From Natronolimnohabitans sp. A-GB9 (GTDB taxonomy: Archaea; Halobacteriota; Halobacteria; Halobacteriales; Natrialbaceae): a stretch of DNA of 64,000 bases. Positions 1 through 8,973 of this stretch are shown here, one piece after another. Location: positions 248,001 to 312,000 of the forward strand of contig NZ_JAVDDV010000002.1 in the NCBI RefSeq assembly GCF_030848565.1. The letters run 5' to 3'. Both the position numbers and the translations under genes were made by a program. The notes below the pieces were generated by a model that saw only the letters and a program-made list of their open reading frames with translations, did not search any database and was not told the origin of the DNA. The number at the start of each line of letters is the position of its first letter. Within the stretch, counting starts at the first letter, position 1.

Positions 1-919
1 TGTTCGACGCCTCCGAGGCGACGACGCCGGTCTCGTTTCCGTCGCCAAAGCTGTCGGGGTCGTCGGAGCTTCGGACCGCCTCCGAGTAGGCGATGAAGTT
101 CGAGACGGTCGCGCCGGCGCCGGGAATCGAACCGATGACCATGCCGAGAAAGCCCGACTTGACCACCGTGATGGGACGTTTGAGTGTCGATACGATCCCC
201 GCCGAGACGCCACCGCCGATCCGGACGCCGTCCTCGGCGATGCCGCCCTCCTGGCCGGCGAGTTTCATCATCTCGGCGATCGCAAACAGACCGATGAGTA
301 CGGCGACGAAACTGACGCCGTCGTAGAGGAGCATCGAGTCCGTATACCGGTTGTCGAGGCTCATCGGCGCGGAGCCGACCGTCGTCACGAGCAGGCCGGC
401 GACGCCGGCGAGCAGGCCCTTGACGATCGAGCCGCGGGCAACGACGGTGATCATCGCGAGCCCGAGAATCGCGACGAGGAACCGCTCGGGCGTTCCGACG
501 GCGAGGACGACCTCGACCAAAAACGGCGAGAACAGCAACAACACGACGATCGTAAGCGCGCCGGCGATCGCCGATGCGGTCGCGGAGATCGACAGCGCCG
601 TCGCTGCCCGTCCCTGTTTCGACATCGGATAGCCGTCGAACATCGTCGCTGCCGACGACGACACGCCCGGTGTGTTGATGAGGATCGCGGCGATCGAGCC
701 GCCGTACATCGAACCGCTATAGACCCCGATCAACAGGATGATCGCGTTCGTCGGCTCCATCGGGAGCGTCAACGGCAGGATGATCGCCATCCCCAGCGGT
801 GGGCCCAGTCCCGGAAGGGCACCGACGACGATCCCGAGTAAAACCCCCATGACGACCCACGCCATCGTCTCGAGCGTAAACAGCGTCTCGGCTGCAGCGA
901 CGAACGTCTCGACGCTCAC
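1..919 (-). CDS. tctA: TctA-family transporter permease (partial)
   Basis: Large membrane subunit of a tripartite tricarboxylate transporter (TTT), which uses an ion gradient to import a carboxylate delivered by TctC. Translating the minus strand from a GTG at 919 gives a hydrophobic N-terminus with the family-typical glycine/proline-rich stretches GALPGLGPPLGMAIILP and YGGSIAAILINTPG, so the assignment is firm. The start overlaps the tctB stop as GTGA, indicating translational coupling in a tctC-tctB-tctA operon. The reading frame runs off the window edge after about 306 codons, so the C-terminal part is missing here. The substrate cannot be told from sequence; citrate and other di- or tricarboxylates are the usual ligands of the family. 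Confidence 0.9.
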   Translation of the reverse strand, partial: MSVETFVAAAETLFTLETMAWVVMGVLLGIVVGALPGLGPPLGMAIILPLTLPMEPTNAIILLIGVYSGSMYGGSIAAILINTPGVSSSAATMFDGYPMSKQGRAATALSISATASAIAGALTIVVLLLFSPFLVEVVLAVGTPERFLVAILGLAMITVVARGSIVKGLLAGVAGLLVTTVGSAPMSLDNRYTDSMLLYDGVSFVAVLIGLFAIAEMMKLAGQEGGIAEDGVRIGGGVSAGIVSTLKRPITVVKSGFLGMVIGSIPGAGATVSNFIAYSEAVRSSDDPDSFGDGNETGVVASEASN

Positions 920-1596
920 GCGGAACCACCCGTGAGAGCAGAGACGGCCACAAACGGGAGTTCAGGCAACACCGGGACGGGGAAGCGCCACTCCGTGTAC
1001 CACCCGACCGCGACCTCGGGCGTGACCAGGAGGAAAAAGACGTATGCGATCCCGAAACTCGAGGCGACGAGGGCGGTCGCCTTCGGCCAGGAGATGTCGG
1101 CCCAGAGTGCGTACAATGCGACGAAGATCGGCGTCGCGTACAACATCCCGATCGTGAACGTCAACACCATGTATACGACCGAGAGAACGCCAACGACTGC
1201 CGGCCCTCGCGGATCGTCGATGTCGTACGTGTAGGTGCCAGCGCTCTCTCGGTCGGAGTCAGCCTGCTCGTCATCGCTGGCGGCAACATCTTCCTCCACA
1301 TCGCCGGTCGAAACCATCTGTGTGGGGGAAGAGACGACCGAACGAATCGGTTCCGGAAGGTAGTTGCGCGCGAGCAAAAGCGCCGAGAGGACGACCGTCG
1401 CGCCGGCGGTCAGTCGCGGAAAGATGGCCGCCCCGGCAGAGAACTCCCGTGCGCCCCAGAACATGTACGCACCGGTGACGAAAAAGATCACCAGCAGGAC
1501 GTGCTCCATCGTCGGTCGTTCGCGAAGAACGATTTCGCCGACGTCTGCAAGTGCTGAGATCGCGTCCCGGAGTGTCCGTGATAATGTCGTTCCCAT
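916..1596 (-). CDS. tctB: TctB-family transporter small membrane subunit
   Basis: A 226-residue protein with four hydrophobic segments (about residues 32-50, 60-80, 135-155 and 165-185). This is the topology of the small, poorly conserved TctB subunit of tripartite tricarboxylate transporters. An acidic, hydrophilic loop of about 45 residues separates segments 2 and 3 and is a halophilic insertion. It sits between tctC (33 nt gap) and tctA (GTGA overlap). Identification rests mainly on the operon position and hydropathy. It would act as the partner of TctA in the cytoplasmic membrane. Confidence 0.82.
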   Translation of the reverse strand: MGTTLSRTLRDAISALADVGEIVLRERPTMEHVLLVIFFVTGAYMFWGAREFSAGAAIFPRLTAGATVVLSALLLARNYLPEPIRSVVSSPTQMVSTGDVEEDVAASDDEQADSDRESAGTYTYDIDDPRGPAVVGVLSVVYMVLTFTIGMLYATPIFVALYALWADISWPKATALVASSFGIAYVFFLLVTPEVAVGWYTEWRFPVPVLPELPFVAVSALTGGSA

Positions 1597-1629
1597 CGAG
1601 TGTAGAGATCCTTCGTCGACGGCGGAAAG

Positions 1630-2646
1630 CTACTCTTCGGCCGCTTCGACTCGTTGCTCGAACTCCTCGAAGTCGATGTTCTCCTCGAGATCGTCGAGTG
1701 CCTCCTCGAGGATCGTCTCGGTCTCGTCGAGATCGCCGTACTCGACGATGTTCCCGGTTTCTTCTTCCCACGCCGTGGTGTCGTCGTGCGTGGCCGCCAC
1801 CTCGATCGCATCGGCGATCTCGCGGCGGACCTCCACGGGTGTCCCCGGCGGCGCAACCTGCGTGAGTTCGAACTCGGCGATATACGAGAGGCTGTCGCCG
1901 TAGTTCGTGATCCGATCGATCTCCGGGAACGCCGGGATGTCGGTGTCCATCAGGCTTACGACTGCACTGACGTCGCCCGAGTTGACGGCCTCGATCGCCG
2001 ACGTGTTGGTCGCGATTCCGGCAGGCGCTTCGTCGGACATGACCGCTTCGTTGACGCCGTCACCGCCATCGAACGCGACGGCGTTGTCCCACTCGAGGTC
2101 GTAGTCGTCCCGGAGCAGATACGAGATGGCGTGACTGTCGTGGCCGACACCCTGATAGGCGAATCGCTCGAGTTCGCCGTCTGCGTAGGCGTCACGGAGT
2201 TCGCCGAAGTCGTCGATACCGTATTTGTCGTTGACGATAATCACGTAGCCGAAGACGCCGGAGTAGGCGATCGGTTCGAAGTTGGCGGGTTCCCAGTCGT
2301 CGATCGACCGGACGCGCCACCCGAACTGCCAGCTAGGCGTGTTGGCCGTTCCGAAGACGTACCCGTCGTCGGGCTGACTGTCGAGCCACTCCATCCCCCT
2401 GAGGCCGCCAGCGCCCGATTCGTTGTGGATTTCGATCGGTTCGCCGAGTGCGTCCTCCGCCAGCGGAGCGAGCTGTCGAGCGTACACGTCTGTTCCGCCG
2501 CCTTCCGACCAGGGAATCATCCACGTCAGCGAGTCGGAGGGGAACTCGCCGCTTGCCTGCCCATCGTCGAGACAGCCCGCGAGACCGGCAAGTGAGACTG
2601 CAGACGCAGCACCGATACCGTTCAGAAGATATTCTCGTCGATTCAC
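1630..2646 (-). CDS. tctC: TctC-family carboxylate-binding lipoprotein
   Basis: Extracytoplasmic substrate-binding subunit of the TTT system. The chosen GTG start at 2646 gives VNRREYLLNGIGAAS followed by the lipobox LAGC, a twin-arginine lipoprotein signal. An upstream ATG at 2694 would add 16 residues before the RR pair and is less likely. The mature part has family-typical features: WMIPWSEGGGTDVYARQLAP near the N-terminus and the NESGAGGLRG loop that contacts the ligand carboxylate. With 338 residues it has the normal length. It is first gene of the tctCBA operon. Confidence 0.88.
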   Translation of the reverse strand: MNRREYLLNGIGAASAVSLAGLAGCLDDGQASGEFPSDSLTWMIPWSEGGGTDVYARQLAPLAEDALGEPIEIHNESGAGGLRGMEWLDSQPDDGYVFGTANTPSWQFGWRVRSIDDWEPANFEPIAYSGVFGYVIIVNDKYGIDDFGELRDAYADGELERFAYQGVGHDSHAISYLLRDDYDLEWDNAVAFDGGDGVNEAVMSDEAPAGIATNTSAIEAVNSGDVSAVVSLMDTDIPAFPEIDRITNYGDSLSYIAEFELTQVAPPGTPVEVRREIADAIEVAATHDDTTAWEEETGNIVEYGDLDETETILEEALDDLEENIDFEEFEQRVEAAEE

Positions 2647-2730
2647 GACATTCCGTAGCCGCTGGTCGGGTGATAAGACTGGGCAACCCTGCAAGAGTTA
2701 CAGGTATTACGTACAAGCATGAGGAGTGAG

Positions 2731-2747
2731 ACCAATATTATATTGAC
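2731..2747 (-). promoter_or_regulatory. Candidate TATA region of the tctCBA operon
   Basis: An AT-rich, nearly palindromic block (AATATAATATT on the minus strand) lies in an otherwise GC-rich gap, about 85-100 nt upstream of the GTG chosen for tctC and about 40-50 nt upstream of the alternative ATG at 2694. It is the only TATA-like sequence in the gap. The distance implies a leader of some tens of nucleotides. Confidence 0.4.
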
Positions 2748-3018
2748 AAACACCCAAACTATGATCCGAAGACAACACATCCCATGATTTGCAGTCACAT
2801 CATCAGGACGGAGGCCGCGATTGGCGGTACAGATCGTCGCCACTGGACGTCAGTAATACCCGATCGCGCGCGGGGAGCGCGTTCGACGTGCCCACCGGAG
2901 CGAGCCTCGCGAACTGGCTGGCGGGGACCGGCGTGACCCGTGCGCCGGGCGATCGGTGTGGGAACAGGTTCGGTTGGGACGGTAGTTACAGCAATCCGTA
3001 CGACGGAGGGCGGTCCGT
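2748..3018. other. Non-coding gap with a repeat scar
   Basis: No convincing gene. GC-rich reading frames here lack a plausible start and continue antisense into the neighbouring PIN gene. Near 2985-3003 the sequence TTACAGCAATCCGTACGA resembles the right end of the dispersed hairpin family seen intact at 39655 and 52632, so a degraded copy may lie beside the 3' end of the PIN gene. Confidence 0.4.
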
Positions 3019-3693
3019 TCACTCGATCGTCCGCTTCGATTCCGAATCGACCGCCGTGAGATACTGCTCGAGCAGGTCGGGAAACTCCCGGCCGCGGATG
3101 TACCGCAGGCCGAAGTCCTCGGTCCAGTCGATGATTCCGTTGTCCTCGGTGACGACGCCGGCCTCGAGTTCCCGGGCGAGGATCAGCAGATCGAAGTCCT
3201 CGCGGGAGTCGAGAACACCGGTCCGCATCGCCCGACGGTACTTCTCACGGAGGTCCGAGACGATCGCGTCGATCTCGGTCATGTGTTCGTGGTCCTCGAG
3301 CGGTTCGTCGGCGGCCTCCTCGACCTCGCGGACGGCCTTCTCCGAGACTCGCAGGCCGCGATCGACACGATCGCTCATCTCATCGACGAAGCTGAAGACG
3401 ACGTTTGCGGGCACCGACACTTCGTATCGGTTGGGGTGTTTACGGATCACCCAGGTGTTGAGTTTCGAGTAGATCTCGTCGTCGACGTCGCGTGCCTCGA
3501 GCATCGTCGTTAGTTCGTCGTGGATCGTCGGCGGCACGTAACAGGAGATGCCGAGGTTGAGTCGGGCGTTGGCGATCAACTCGAGTAAGCGGAGCACGGC
3601 GTCCTCGAGGGACTCGTCGTCTCGGCGGATCTCGTCGGTGATAAACAGCGAGGTGTCGAGAACGAACCGTTGTTTGAACGCCTCGGTTGCCAT
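3019..3693 (-). CDS. RNA ligase partner protein (PIN domain)
   Basis: A 224-residue PIN-like protein. An N-terminal [12 protein letters not shown] supplies the first metal-binding Asp, and the C-terminal part carries [20 protein letters not shown] with the later acidic cluster. This matches the archaeal 'RNA ligase partner protein' family, which is linked in many genomes to the Pab1020-type RNA ligase. That ligase is encoded divergently 0.6 kb away at 4324. PIN domains are usually Mg-dependent ribonucleases, so a cleavage-and-religation pair is a reasonable inference, but the physiological substrate is unknown. A 51-nt gap separates it from the upstream hypothetical gene on the same strand. 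Confidence 0.85.
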   Translation of the reverse strand: MATEAFKQRFVLDTSLFITDEIRRDDESLEDAVLRLLELIANARLNLGISCYVPPTIHDELTTMLEARDVDDEIYSKLNTWVIRKHPNRYEVSVPANVVFSFVDEMSDRVDRGLRVSEKAVREVEEAADEPLEDHEHMTEIDAIVSDLREKYRRAMRTGVLDSREDFDLLILARELEAGVVTEDNGIIDWTEDFGLRYIRGREFPDLLEQYLTAVDSESKRTIE

Positions 3694-3743
3694 GGCGTGA
3701 CGTTCGTTCCCGACGGGGAAATAAGTGGACCGTCGGTGGGACG

Positions 3744-4190
3744 TTAGGGATCAGGCTGGCGTTCGGGATCGGCACCCAACCCGGCTTCGGAGATGATCTC
3801 TGCACCCATCGAGGAGAGTTCGACGGAGACGTCGCCGGGGACGGCCTTACTGATCTCGTCGACGTTGCCAGCGAGGACCGTCAGGATATCGTCGGGGTTT
3901 GCGTACAACAGCATGTTTCCGTCCTGACCTTCGGCGACGAGTTGCGTGTCGTTGAGGACGATCTGGTCGTTCTGGATCGTCGCGGCGACGACGGGCAACG
4001 CCTCCGGCTTCCCCTGTTCGTCGTCCCGAACCTTCCGGATGTGGACGGCCTCGAGGTCGAGGACGTCCTTGTGCTCCTGGATCACTTCGGCACACTTGAC
4101 CATGTCTTCGAGGAGCTGGGACTTCTGGTGGCCGCCGTGACCGTCGTCGCCCTCGAGACAGTGCTGGCAGACGCGAAGTTCGAGTCGCAT
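3744..4190 (-). CDS. Conserved-looking hypothetical protein with N-terminal CxxC
   Basis: I do not recognise the family. Starting at the internal ATG at 4190 gives 148 residues beginning [21 protein letters not shown]. The CxxC and following His residues could bind a metal. The rest is a mixed alpha/beta, acidic sequence without membrane segments. An ATG further upstream (4256) would add a low-complexity extension and is less likely. The gene lies between the PIN partner protein and the RNA ligase, co-directional with the former, so an RNA-related role is possible but unsupported. Confidence 0.6.
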   Translation of the reverse strand: MRLELRVCQHCLEGDDGHGGHQKSQLLEDMVKCAEVIQEHKDVLDLEAVHIRKVRDDEQGKPEALPVVAATIQNDQIVLNDTQLVAEGQDGNMLLYANPDDILTVLAGNVDEISKAVPGDVSVELSSMGAEIISEAGLGADPERQPDP

Positions 4191-4323
4191 TGGCAGGCCG
4201 TTGGGACCGAACACCGATGAGAATTCCGCTTCGGGACCCCGAGGAGAACCGGCCACCGTCAGCTACCGACGTCCGCGTTCGTGGGAACGCGTTTTTTCCA
4301 TCGGCGCGTCGTAGGTCGGCCCT

Positions 4324-5451
4324 ATGAATGGGACGGAGTACCACAGGTTGCTCGGGATCGGCGAGTCAGCGTTCGAATCCCTCGAGGACCATCTCGAAGA
4401 GCGAAACTACGACGGACTGGAGTACCGCCACGTCCCGGACTACCGCCGGGGGGTCGAACGCGGGACGGTCCTGATCGACGGCGAGGTCGTCCGCGGCTTC
4501 CCGAAGGTCCCCCGAACGCTCGTGCTGTCGGACGGGATCCCCGAGCGGTTCTCGACGGTCGCCGATCGGATCGCCGTCGAGGAGAAGTTAAACGGCTACA
4601 ACGTACGGATAGCGCGAATCGACGGCGAGGAGCTTGCCTTCTCCCGAAGCGGAATGGTCTGTCCGTTTACGACCCGAATTATCGAGCGGCTGGTCGACCT
4701 CGAGCCTCTCTTCGAGACTCACCCGGAGGCGATGGTCTGTGGCGAGATGATCGGTCCCGAGAACCCATACACGGCCCACGACTATCCGGAGGTCGATTCG
4801 CTGGCGTTTCGGGCGTTCGACTGGCGCGACCGGGAGTCCGGCGACCCCCTGCCCGTCGAGGAGCGCCGCGAGCGGTACGAACGGTTCGAGATCCCGCAGA
4901 CGCGGCTGTTCGGTAGCTACGAGATCGAAACCGCGGCCGACGAGGTTCGTGAGATCGTCGAGACCCTCGACGACGACGGTCGAGAGGGAGTCGTGATGAA
5001 ATCACCCGAAGGTGTCGACCAACTTAAATATACGACGTCGGCAGCGAACCAGGACGACCTCGAGTTTGCGTTCTCGCTTCCCTTCGACTACGGGCAGGCG
5101 TTTATGTTCCGACGCCTCATCCGGGAGGGGTTCCAGGCCGTCGAGTGGAACGAATCCGACGCGGTCGCCCGGGAGCGAGCCCACGAACTCGGCGAAGCGA
5201 TCTTGCTCTCGATGCGAGAGACGATCGAAACCGTCGATGACGGCGAGGTCGTCGGCGAACGTCACACTGTCCGGGCCAGCCCCGAGACGGTCGACGTCCT
5301 CTTCGAGCATCTCCGCGGACAAGGCCTCCAACTCGAGATCGAAGCGGACCGGCGCGAGGACGGCGACCGCGTCTGTACGTTCCTCAAACGCACCCAGTCG
5401 ACCACCGACAAGACGCGAAACTACCTCGAGGGACACGTCGTCCAGGAGTGA
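4324..5451 (+). CDS. Archaeal ATP-dependent RNA ligase (Pab1020/Rnl3 type)
   Basis: A 375-residue nucleotidyltransferase. Ligase motif I is EEKLNGYNVR with the adenylated Lys at about residue 88. Motif III is MVCGEMIGPENPY, motif IV REGVVMKSPE and motif V QLKYTTSA. A C-terminal helical domain follows, as in the Pab1020-type RNA ligases, which join or circularise RNA ends. The enzyme first forms ligase-AMP and then activates the 5'-phosphate. The PIN-domain partner is encoded divergently nearby. The stop codon TGA (5449-5451) is also the first three bases of a dispersed hairpin repeat. Confidence 0.9.
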   Translation: MNGTEYHRLLGIGESAFESLEDHLEERNYDGLEYRHVPDYRRGVERGTVLIDGEVVRGFPKVPRTLVLSDGIPERFSTVADRIAVEEKLNGYNVRIARIDGEELAFSRSGMVCPFTTRIIERLVDLEPLFETHPEAMVCGEMIGPENPYTAHDYPEVDSLAFRAFDWRDRESGDPLPVEERRERYERFEIPQTRLFGSYEIETAADEVREIVETLDDDGREGVVMKSPEGVDQLKYTTSAANQDDLEFAFSLPFDYGQAFMFRRLIREGFQAVEWNESDAVARERAHELGEAILLSMRETIETVDDGEVVGERHTVRASPETVDVLFEHLRGQGLQLEIEADRREDGDRVCTFLKRTQSTTDKTRNYLEGHVVQE

Positions 5452-5525
5452 TACGGTCTCCTGTCGTCACTGACCGCCGATCGCCAGGACGGGGTCGGGG
5501 ATCGGTGGGACAGCAGTCCGTATGA
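5449..5525. repeat. Hairpin repeat, family 1, copy A
   Basis: A 77-bp imperfect inverted repeat running from TGATACGGTCTCCTGTCG to CAGCAGTCCGTATGA, with CCGCCGATCGCC in the left arm and a degraded counterpart in the right arm. Its first TGA is the stop codon of the RNA ligase. It fills the gap before the sugar-dehydrogenase gene and matches copies at 39655, 46037 and 52632. Confidence 0.8.
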
Positions 5526-5611
5526 AACGGACAGACGAGAGCGGGGACGAAGACGGATATCAGGCCGTCGTTCAAGTGGTCTCGCGGGCTAGTATCCGAC
5601 GGTGAGTCCCC

Positions 5612-6787
5612 ATTCCTACGCCTGAACACACCCGGCGATCTCTACTGGCGGCCGGCGTGACAGCAGGAACGCTCTCCCTCGCGGGCTGTACGGGCTTCCT
5701 GTCGGACGAGGAGTTCCCCGGCGAAGTCGAGACGGTGGCCGATGGATTGGTCCATCCCTGGGCCCTCGAGTTTCTCCCGGACGACGCCCGGCTGCTCGTC
5801 ACGGAGCGTGAGGGACGGCTGCGTCTGGTCGATCGTGACGACGGGACCGTCGAATCCGTCGACGGCACGCCGGACGTGTACGCGGCGGGACAGGGCGGTC
5901 TGCTCGACGTGGCGCTCGATCCGGATTTCGAGGCGGAGCCGTGGGTGTATCTGACCTACGCCGCGACGAACGACGACGGCGAGTCGGCGACACATCTCGG
6001 CCGCGGCCGCCTCGAGCCCGACGATCCCACGCTCGAGTCGTTCGAAGAGCTCTACGTGGCCGAACCGTTTGTCGACGACGACGGCCACTTCGGCTCCCGC
6101 GTCGTCTTCGGTCCGGACGGGGCGGTCTACGTGACGACGGGTGACCGCCAGTTCAAGGATTTCGGTCCGGACCACGTCTCACAGGACCTGACGAACGAAC
6201 TCGGTGCGACGCTCCGTCTCGAGCCCGACGGCTCGATCCCCGAGGACAACCCGTTCGTCGACGATGACGACGCCGCGGACGCGATCTACAGCTACGGCCA
6301 CCGCAACGCCCAGGGGATGACCGTCCATCCCGAGACCGACGAGCTCTGGCAAAGCGAACACGGCGAAGAGGACGGCGACGAGCTCAACGTGATCGAGGCG
6401 GGCGGAAACTACGGCTGGCCGATCGCCCACACCGGCTGTGAGTACGGGACCGACGACCCCGTCGGCGACGACCCCCACGATCGGGACGACGTGGTCGATC
6501 CGGTCTACTACTGGGAGTGTACGACCGGTGGCTTCCCACCAGCCGGGATGACGTTCTACGACGGCGACGCGTTTCCCGACTGGCAAGGCGACCTGTTCGT
6601 CGGGAATCTGGCCGGCGAGTATCTCGGTCGGTTCACCGTCGACGGCACCGACGTCGAGGAAGCCGACCGGTTGCTCGCCGACCGCGGCTTTCGAATCCGC
6701 GACGTGGCGGTTGCCCCCGAGACGGGCTCCCTCTTCGTCGCCGTCGACGACGCCGATGCACCCATCCTCAGGCTAACGCCGGAGTAG
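5612..6787 (+). CDS. PQQ-type sugar dehydrogenase, Tat lipoprotein (non-standard start)
   Basis: Six-bladed beta-propeller of the soluble aldose/glucose dehydrogenase family: GLVHPWALEFLPD, GQGGLLDVALDPDF, HFGSRVVFGPDGAVYVTTGD and GHRNAQGM are its typical repeats and site residues. It would oxidise sugars outside the membrane if PQQ is available. The usual GTG start at 5657 begins inside the signal peptide. Reading back in frame gives PTPEHTRRSLLAAG then VTAGTLSLAGC, a complete twin-arginine lipoprotein signal, but the only codon where Met is expected (5612) is ATT. No ATG, GTG or TTG occurs between the in-frame stop at 5603 and 5657. Either ATT initiates or the start codon is mutated or misread. 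Confidence 0.8.
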   Translation: MPTPEHTRRSLLAAGVTAGTLSLAGCTGFLSDEEFPGEVETVADGLVHPWALEFLPDDARLLVTEREGRLRLVDRDDGTVESVDGTPDVYAAGQGGLLDVALDPDFEAEPWVYLTYAATNDDGESATHLGRGRLEPDDPTLESFEELYVAEPFVDDDGHFGSRVVFGPDGAVYVTTGDRQFKDFGPDHVSQDLTNELGATLRLEPDGSIPEDNPFVDDDDAADAIYSYGHRNAQGMTVHPETDELWQSEHGEEDGDELNVIEAGGNYGWPIAHTGCEYGTDDPVGDDPHDRDDVVDPVYYWECTTGGFPPAGMTFYDGDAFPDWQGDLFVGNLAGEYLGRFTVDGTDVEEADRLLADRGFRIRDVAVAPETGSLFVAVDDADAPILRLTPE

Positions 6788-6860
6788 CGACTGGATCAGG
6801 TATGACGACTGTACATGGAGACGGCCGAGCCCCGCTCGAGTCAGCCTTCGTGACTACATG

Positions 6861-7544
6861 TCATTCTCCGTTCGTAGCGATCTCTCGGATCCGGTCGCTG
6901 CCGCGGTCGACGTAGCCGCCGTGATAACAGACGACGTGTTCGATCCCCCGGTCCGCAAGCGCCTCGAGGGACTCGAGTGCGCGATCCATATCGGCAGTAA
7001 ACGCCGGCTTCGGTCCCGATAGCGGTTCGTCGCCGTCGGCGACGAGCGCGTCCCCGGCGAGCAACAGCCCGTCGTCGGGAAAGAGCAACGAGACGTGACC
7101 GGGCGTGTGGCCGGGCGTCTCGAGGACCTCCATCGACCCCGCGAGCGTCGGGATTTGGACCCCCTCGACGAGTTCCAGATCGACGTCGACCGACGGATAT
7201 CGGTCGCCGTCGCTCTTGATCGGCGCACGCTCGCCGGTCACGTACGGCGCCTCCTCACGGTGGGTCGCGACGACCGCATCGACCGACTCGAGCAACTCGG
7301 CCAGGCCGCCGACGTGGTCGCGGTCGTGGTGGGTGAGGAGAACGAGCCAGATATCCTCGAGTTCGTAGCCCAGCGACCGGAGGTGCGTGCGAACGGCGTC
7401 GACGGCCCCTGCCGGCCCGACGTCGATCAACACGAGCCCGCGTTCCGTCTCGACGACCGTCGGCGTGATCGTGAGTTCGCGGTCATCGTACTCGATCGTA
7501 AACGGGAGCGTGTGGACGCCTACGTCGCGTTCGTCTTCCTGCAT
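6861..7544 (-). CDS. MBL-fold metallo-hydrolase
   Basis: Metallo-beta-lactamase-fold hydrolase of 227 residues, starting at ATG 7544 ([15 protein letters not shown]). The reading frame stays open for 129 more codons upstream, but that part is antisense to L21e and lacks domain character. The metal motif reads [10 protein letters not shown], so the second His of HxHxDH is Asp, a variant common in this superfamily. Later ligands are in [16 protein letters not shown] and the C-terminal CYHGG. The family includes glyoxalase-II-like and other hydrolases; the substrate cannot be predicted. It is divergently transcribed from the L21e operon. Confidence 0.82.
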   Translation of the reverse strand: MQEDERDVGVHTLPFTIEYDDRELTITPTVVETERGLVLIDVGPAGAVDAVRTHLRSLGYELEDIWLVLLTHHDRDHVGGLAELLESVDAVVATHREEAPYVTGERAPIKSDGDRYPSVDVDLELVEGVQIPTLAGSMEVLETPGHTPGHVSLLFPDDGLLLAGDALVADGDEPLSGPKPAFTADMDRALESLEALADRGIEHVVCYHGGYVDRGSDRIREIATNGE

Positions 7545-7620
7545 ACTCGAGTCGTCCGTCCCCAGAACGAAATGGCTGTCCGTCCAGCCGCTTCGGACAG
7601 CGAGTCGAGCGAAGACGTGC

Positions 7621-7631
7621 GTTTTATAACC
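7621..7631 (+). promoter_or_regulatory. TATA box of the L21e-Rpo4 operon
   Basis: GTTTTATAAC lies about 33 nt upstream of the L21e ATG, within the 114-nt gap to the divergent MBL gene. The spacing fits a transcript with a very short leader, as is common in haloarchaea. Confidence 0.6.
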
Positions 7632-7658
7632 GTCACCGGTCAAGGGGGTCGTACGACT

Positions 7659-7967
7659 ATGCCGAACTCTAATGGCCCTCGTCAGGGAACTCGAGGCAAG
7701 CTGTCGAACGATCCGCGAGACCGTGGCACCTCCGCGCCACAGCGAGCGATTCAGGAGTACGAGGAAGGGGAGAAGGTCCACCTCAAGATCGACCCAAGCG
7801 TCCACAAGGGGCGATTCCACCCGCGCTTCGACGGACTGACCGGCGAAGTCGTCGGTAAACAGGGCGACGCCTTCAAGGTGCAGATCAACGACGGTGGCAA
7901 GGACAAGACCCTGATCGTCACCGCCGCGCACCTGCGTGCCCAGAACCAGGAGAAGTCCCGGATCTGA
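7659..7967 (+). CDS. rpl21e: 50S ribosomal protein L21e
   Basis: A 102-residue basic/acidic ribosomal protein with the L21e signature [14 protein letters not shown] near the N-terminus and [19 protein letters not shown] in the SH3-like barrel. It belongs to the large ribosomal subunit. The ATG at 7659 fits the TATA box at 7621; longer upstream frames are antisense to the MBL gene. It is followed after 6 nt by rpo4, the conserved archaeal arrangement. Confidence 0.97.
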   Translation: MPNSNGPRQGTRGKLSNDPRDRGTSAPQRAIQEYEEGEKVHLKIDPSVHKGRFHPRFDGLTGEVVGKQGDAFKVQINDGGKDKTLIVTAAHLRAQNQEKSRI

Positions 7968-7973
7968 GCCAGG

Positions 7974-8330
7974 ATGACGATCTTCAAGGAGATCGTCGAC
8001 GAGGAGTTCCTGACGGTCTCGGAGACGAAGGAGCTGCTCGCCGACATCGAAGCCGAACGCGCGTTAGACGAGGACCGCGAGCTCCCCTACGAGCTCGCCC
8101 GCGCGATCGAACACGCAAACCGGTTCGCCGTCCTCGAGCCCGAGGAAGCACAGGAGCTCGTCGACGACCTACGGGACCTCGAGAAGGTCGACGAGCCGAC
8201 GGCGTACAAGATCGCCAACCTCCTACCGCGCAACCGCGACGAACTCCGTTCGGTGTACGCACAGCAACGGTACTCGCTGTCCGGTGACGAACTCGACGAA
8301 ATCCTGGACGTCGTCGCGAAGTACGCCTGA
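7974..8330 (+). CDS. rpo4: DNA-directed RNA polymerase subunit Rpo4 (RpoF)
   Basis: A 118-residue helical protein with the HRDC-like core of the Rpb4/RpoF family: a SETKELL helix near the N-terminus and TAYKIANLLPRNRDELRSVY near the C-terminus. It forms the stalk of archaeal RNA polymerase with Rpo7, contacting nascent RNA and initiation factor TFE. Encoded directly after L21e and before the DUF655 gene, as in most euryarchaea. Confidence 0.95.
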   Translation: MTIFKEIVDEEFLTVSETKELLADIEAERALDEDRELPYELARAIEHANRFAVLEPEEAQELVDDLRDLEKVDEPTAYKIANLLPRNRDELRSVYAQQRYSLSGDELDEILDVVAKYA

Positions 8331-8343
8331 CGGCGGGCCGACT

Positions 8344-8352
8344 CTTTAAGTA
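8344..8352 (+). promoter_or_regulatory. Internal TATA-like element before the DUF655 gene
   Basis: TCTTTAAGT sits 25-33 nt upstream of the ATG at 8377 and favours that ATG over the one at 8365. It could give a secondary leaderless transcript starting inside the operon. Confidence 0.45.
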
Positions 8353-8376
8353 CGCCGTCGCCGTATGGTTATCTCA

Positions 8377-8973
8377 ATGACCGAATCCGATAGCGACGGG
8401 ACGGATGTCCGTCGCGCAGTCGTGTTGGACTACCTCGCACACGGGCTCTCGGACGACAGCCGTCCGCAGTACGAGAAGTCGCCGGCCGGCTACGCCCTCG
8501 AGACCGAGGATTTCGAACTCTATCAGGTCGCCTTCGACGAGGACGAACGGCTGACGATCGGTAGCGACGTCGTCATCGCGCCGTCCGAAGCGCGCGAGGT
8601 CGTCACCGAAGCACGACGGGTCGACTACGAGGACCTCTCTTCGGGCGCCCAGTCGGAACTCGAGTACGTCGTCGCCGATCTCGTCGAGGAAAACGAAGAG
8701 CGGTTCGTCGACTTCTACAACGACGCCCAGCCGATCACGCTGCGGCTTCACCAGCTGAACCTGCTGCCGGGAATCGGGAAGAAGCTCCGCAACGGGATCC
8801 TCGATGAACGCAAGCGCAAACCCTTCGAGAGCTTCGAGGAGCTCTCCGAGCGCGTCTCGGGACTACACGATCCCGACGAGATCCTCGTCGAACGCATCCT
8901 CGAGGAGTTACGTGACGACGACCTCAAATACCAGACGTTCGTTGGCCGACAGACCGAAGAACACGAGCAGTAA
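8377..8973 (+). CDS. DUF655 family HhH nucleic-acid-binding protein
   Basis: A 198-residue protein of the archaeal DUF655 family. The N-terminal OB-like part is followed by helix-hairpin-helix segments including LHQLNLLPGIGKKLRNGILDE. The exact function is unknown. Its constant position between rpo4 and rsmA in archaea, together with the HhH element, suggests binding to structured RNA or DNA. Start chosen at ATG 8377, which agrees with the TATA-like element; ATG 8365 would add four residues. Confidence 0.88.
   Translation: MTESDSDGTDVRRAVVLDYLAHGLSDDSRPQYEKSPAGYALETEDFELYQVAFDEDERLTIGSDVVIAPSEAREVVTEARRVDYEDLSSGAQSELEYVVADLVEENEERFVDFYNDAQPITLRLHQLNLLPGIGKKLRNGILDERKRKPFESFEELSERVSGLHDPDEILVERILEELRDDDLKYQTFVGRQTEEHEQ

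Noticed and set aside
2789-3472. Plus-strand open frame of 227 codons overlapping the PIN-domain gene
   Set aside because: It is antisense to a well-recognised PIN protein, is Ser/Arg-rich instead of acidic, and matches no family.
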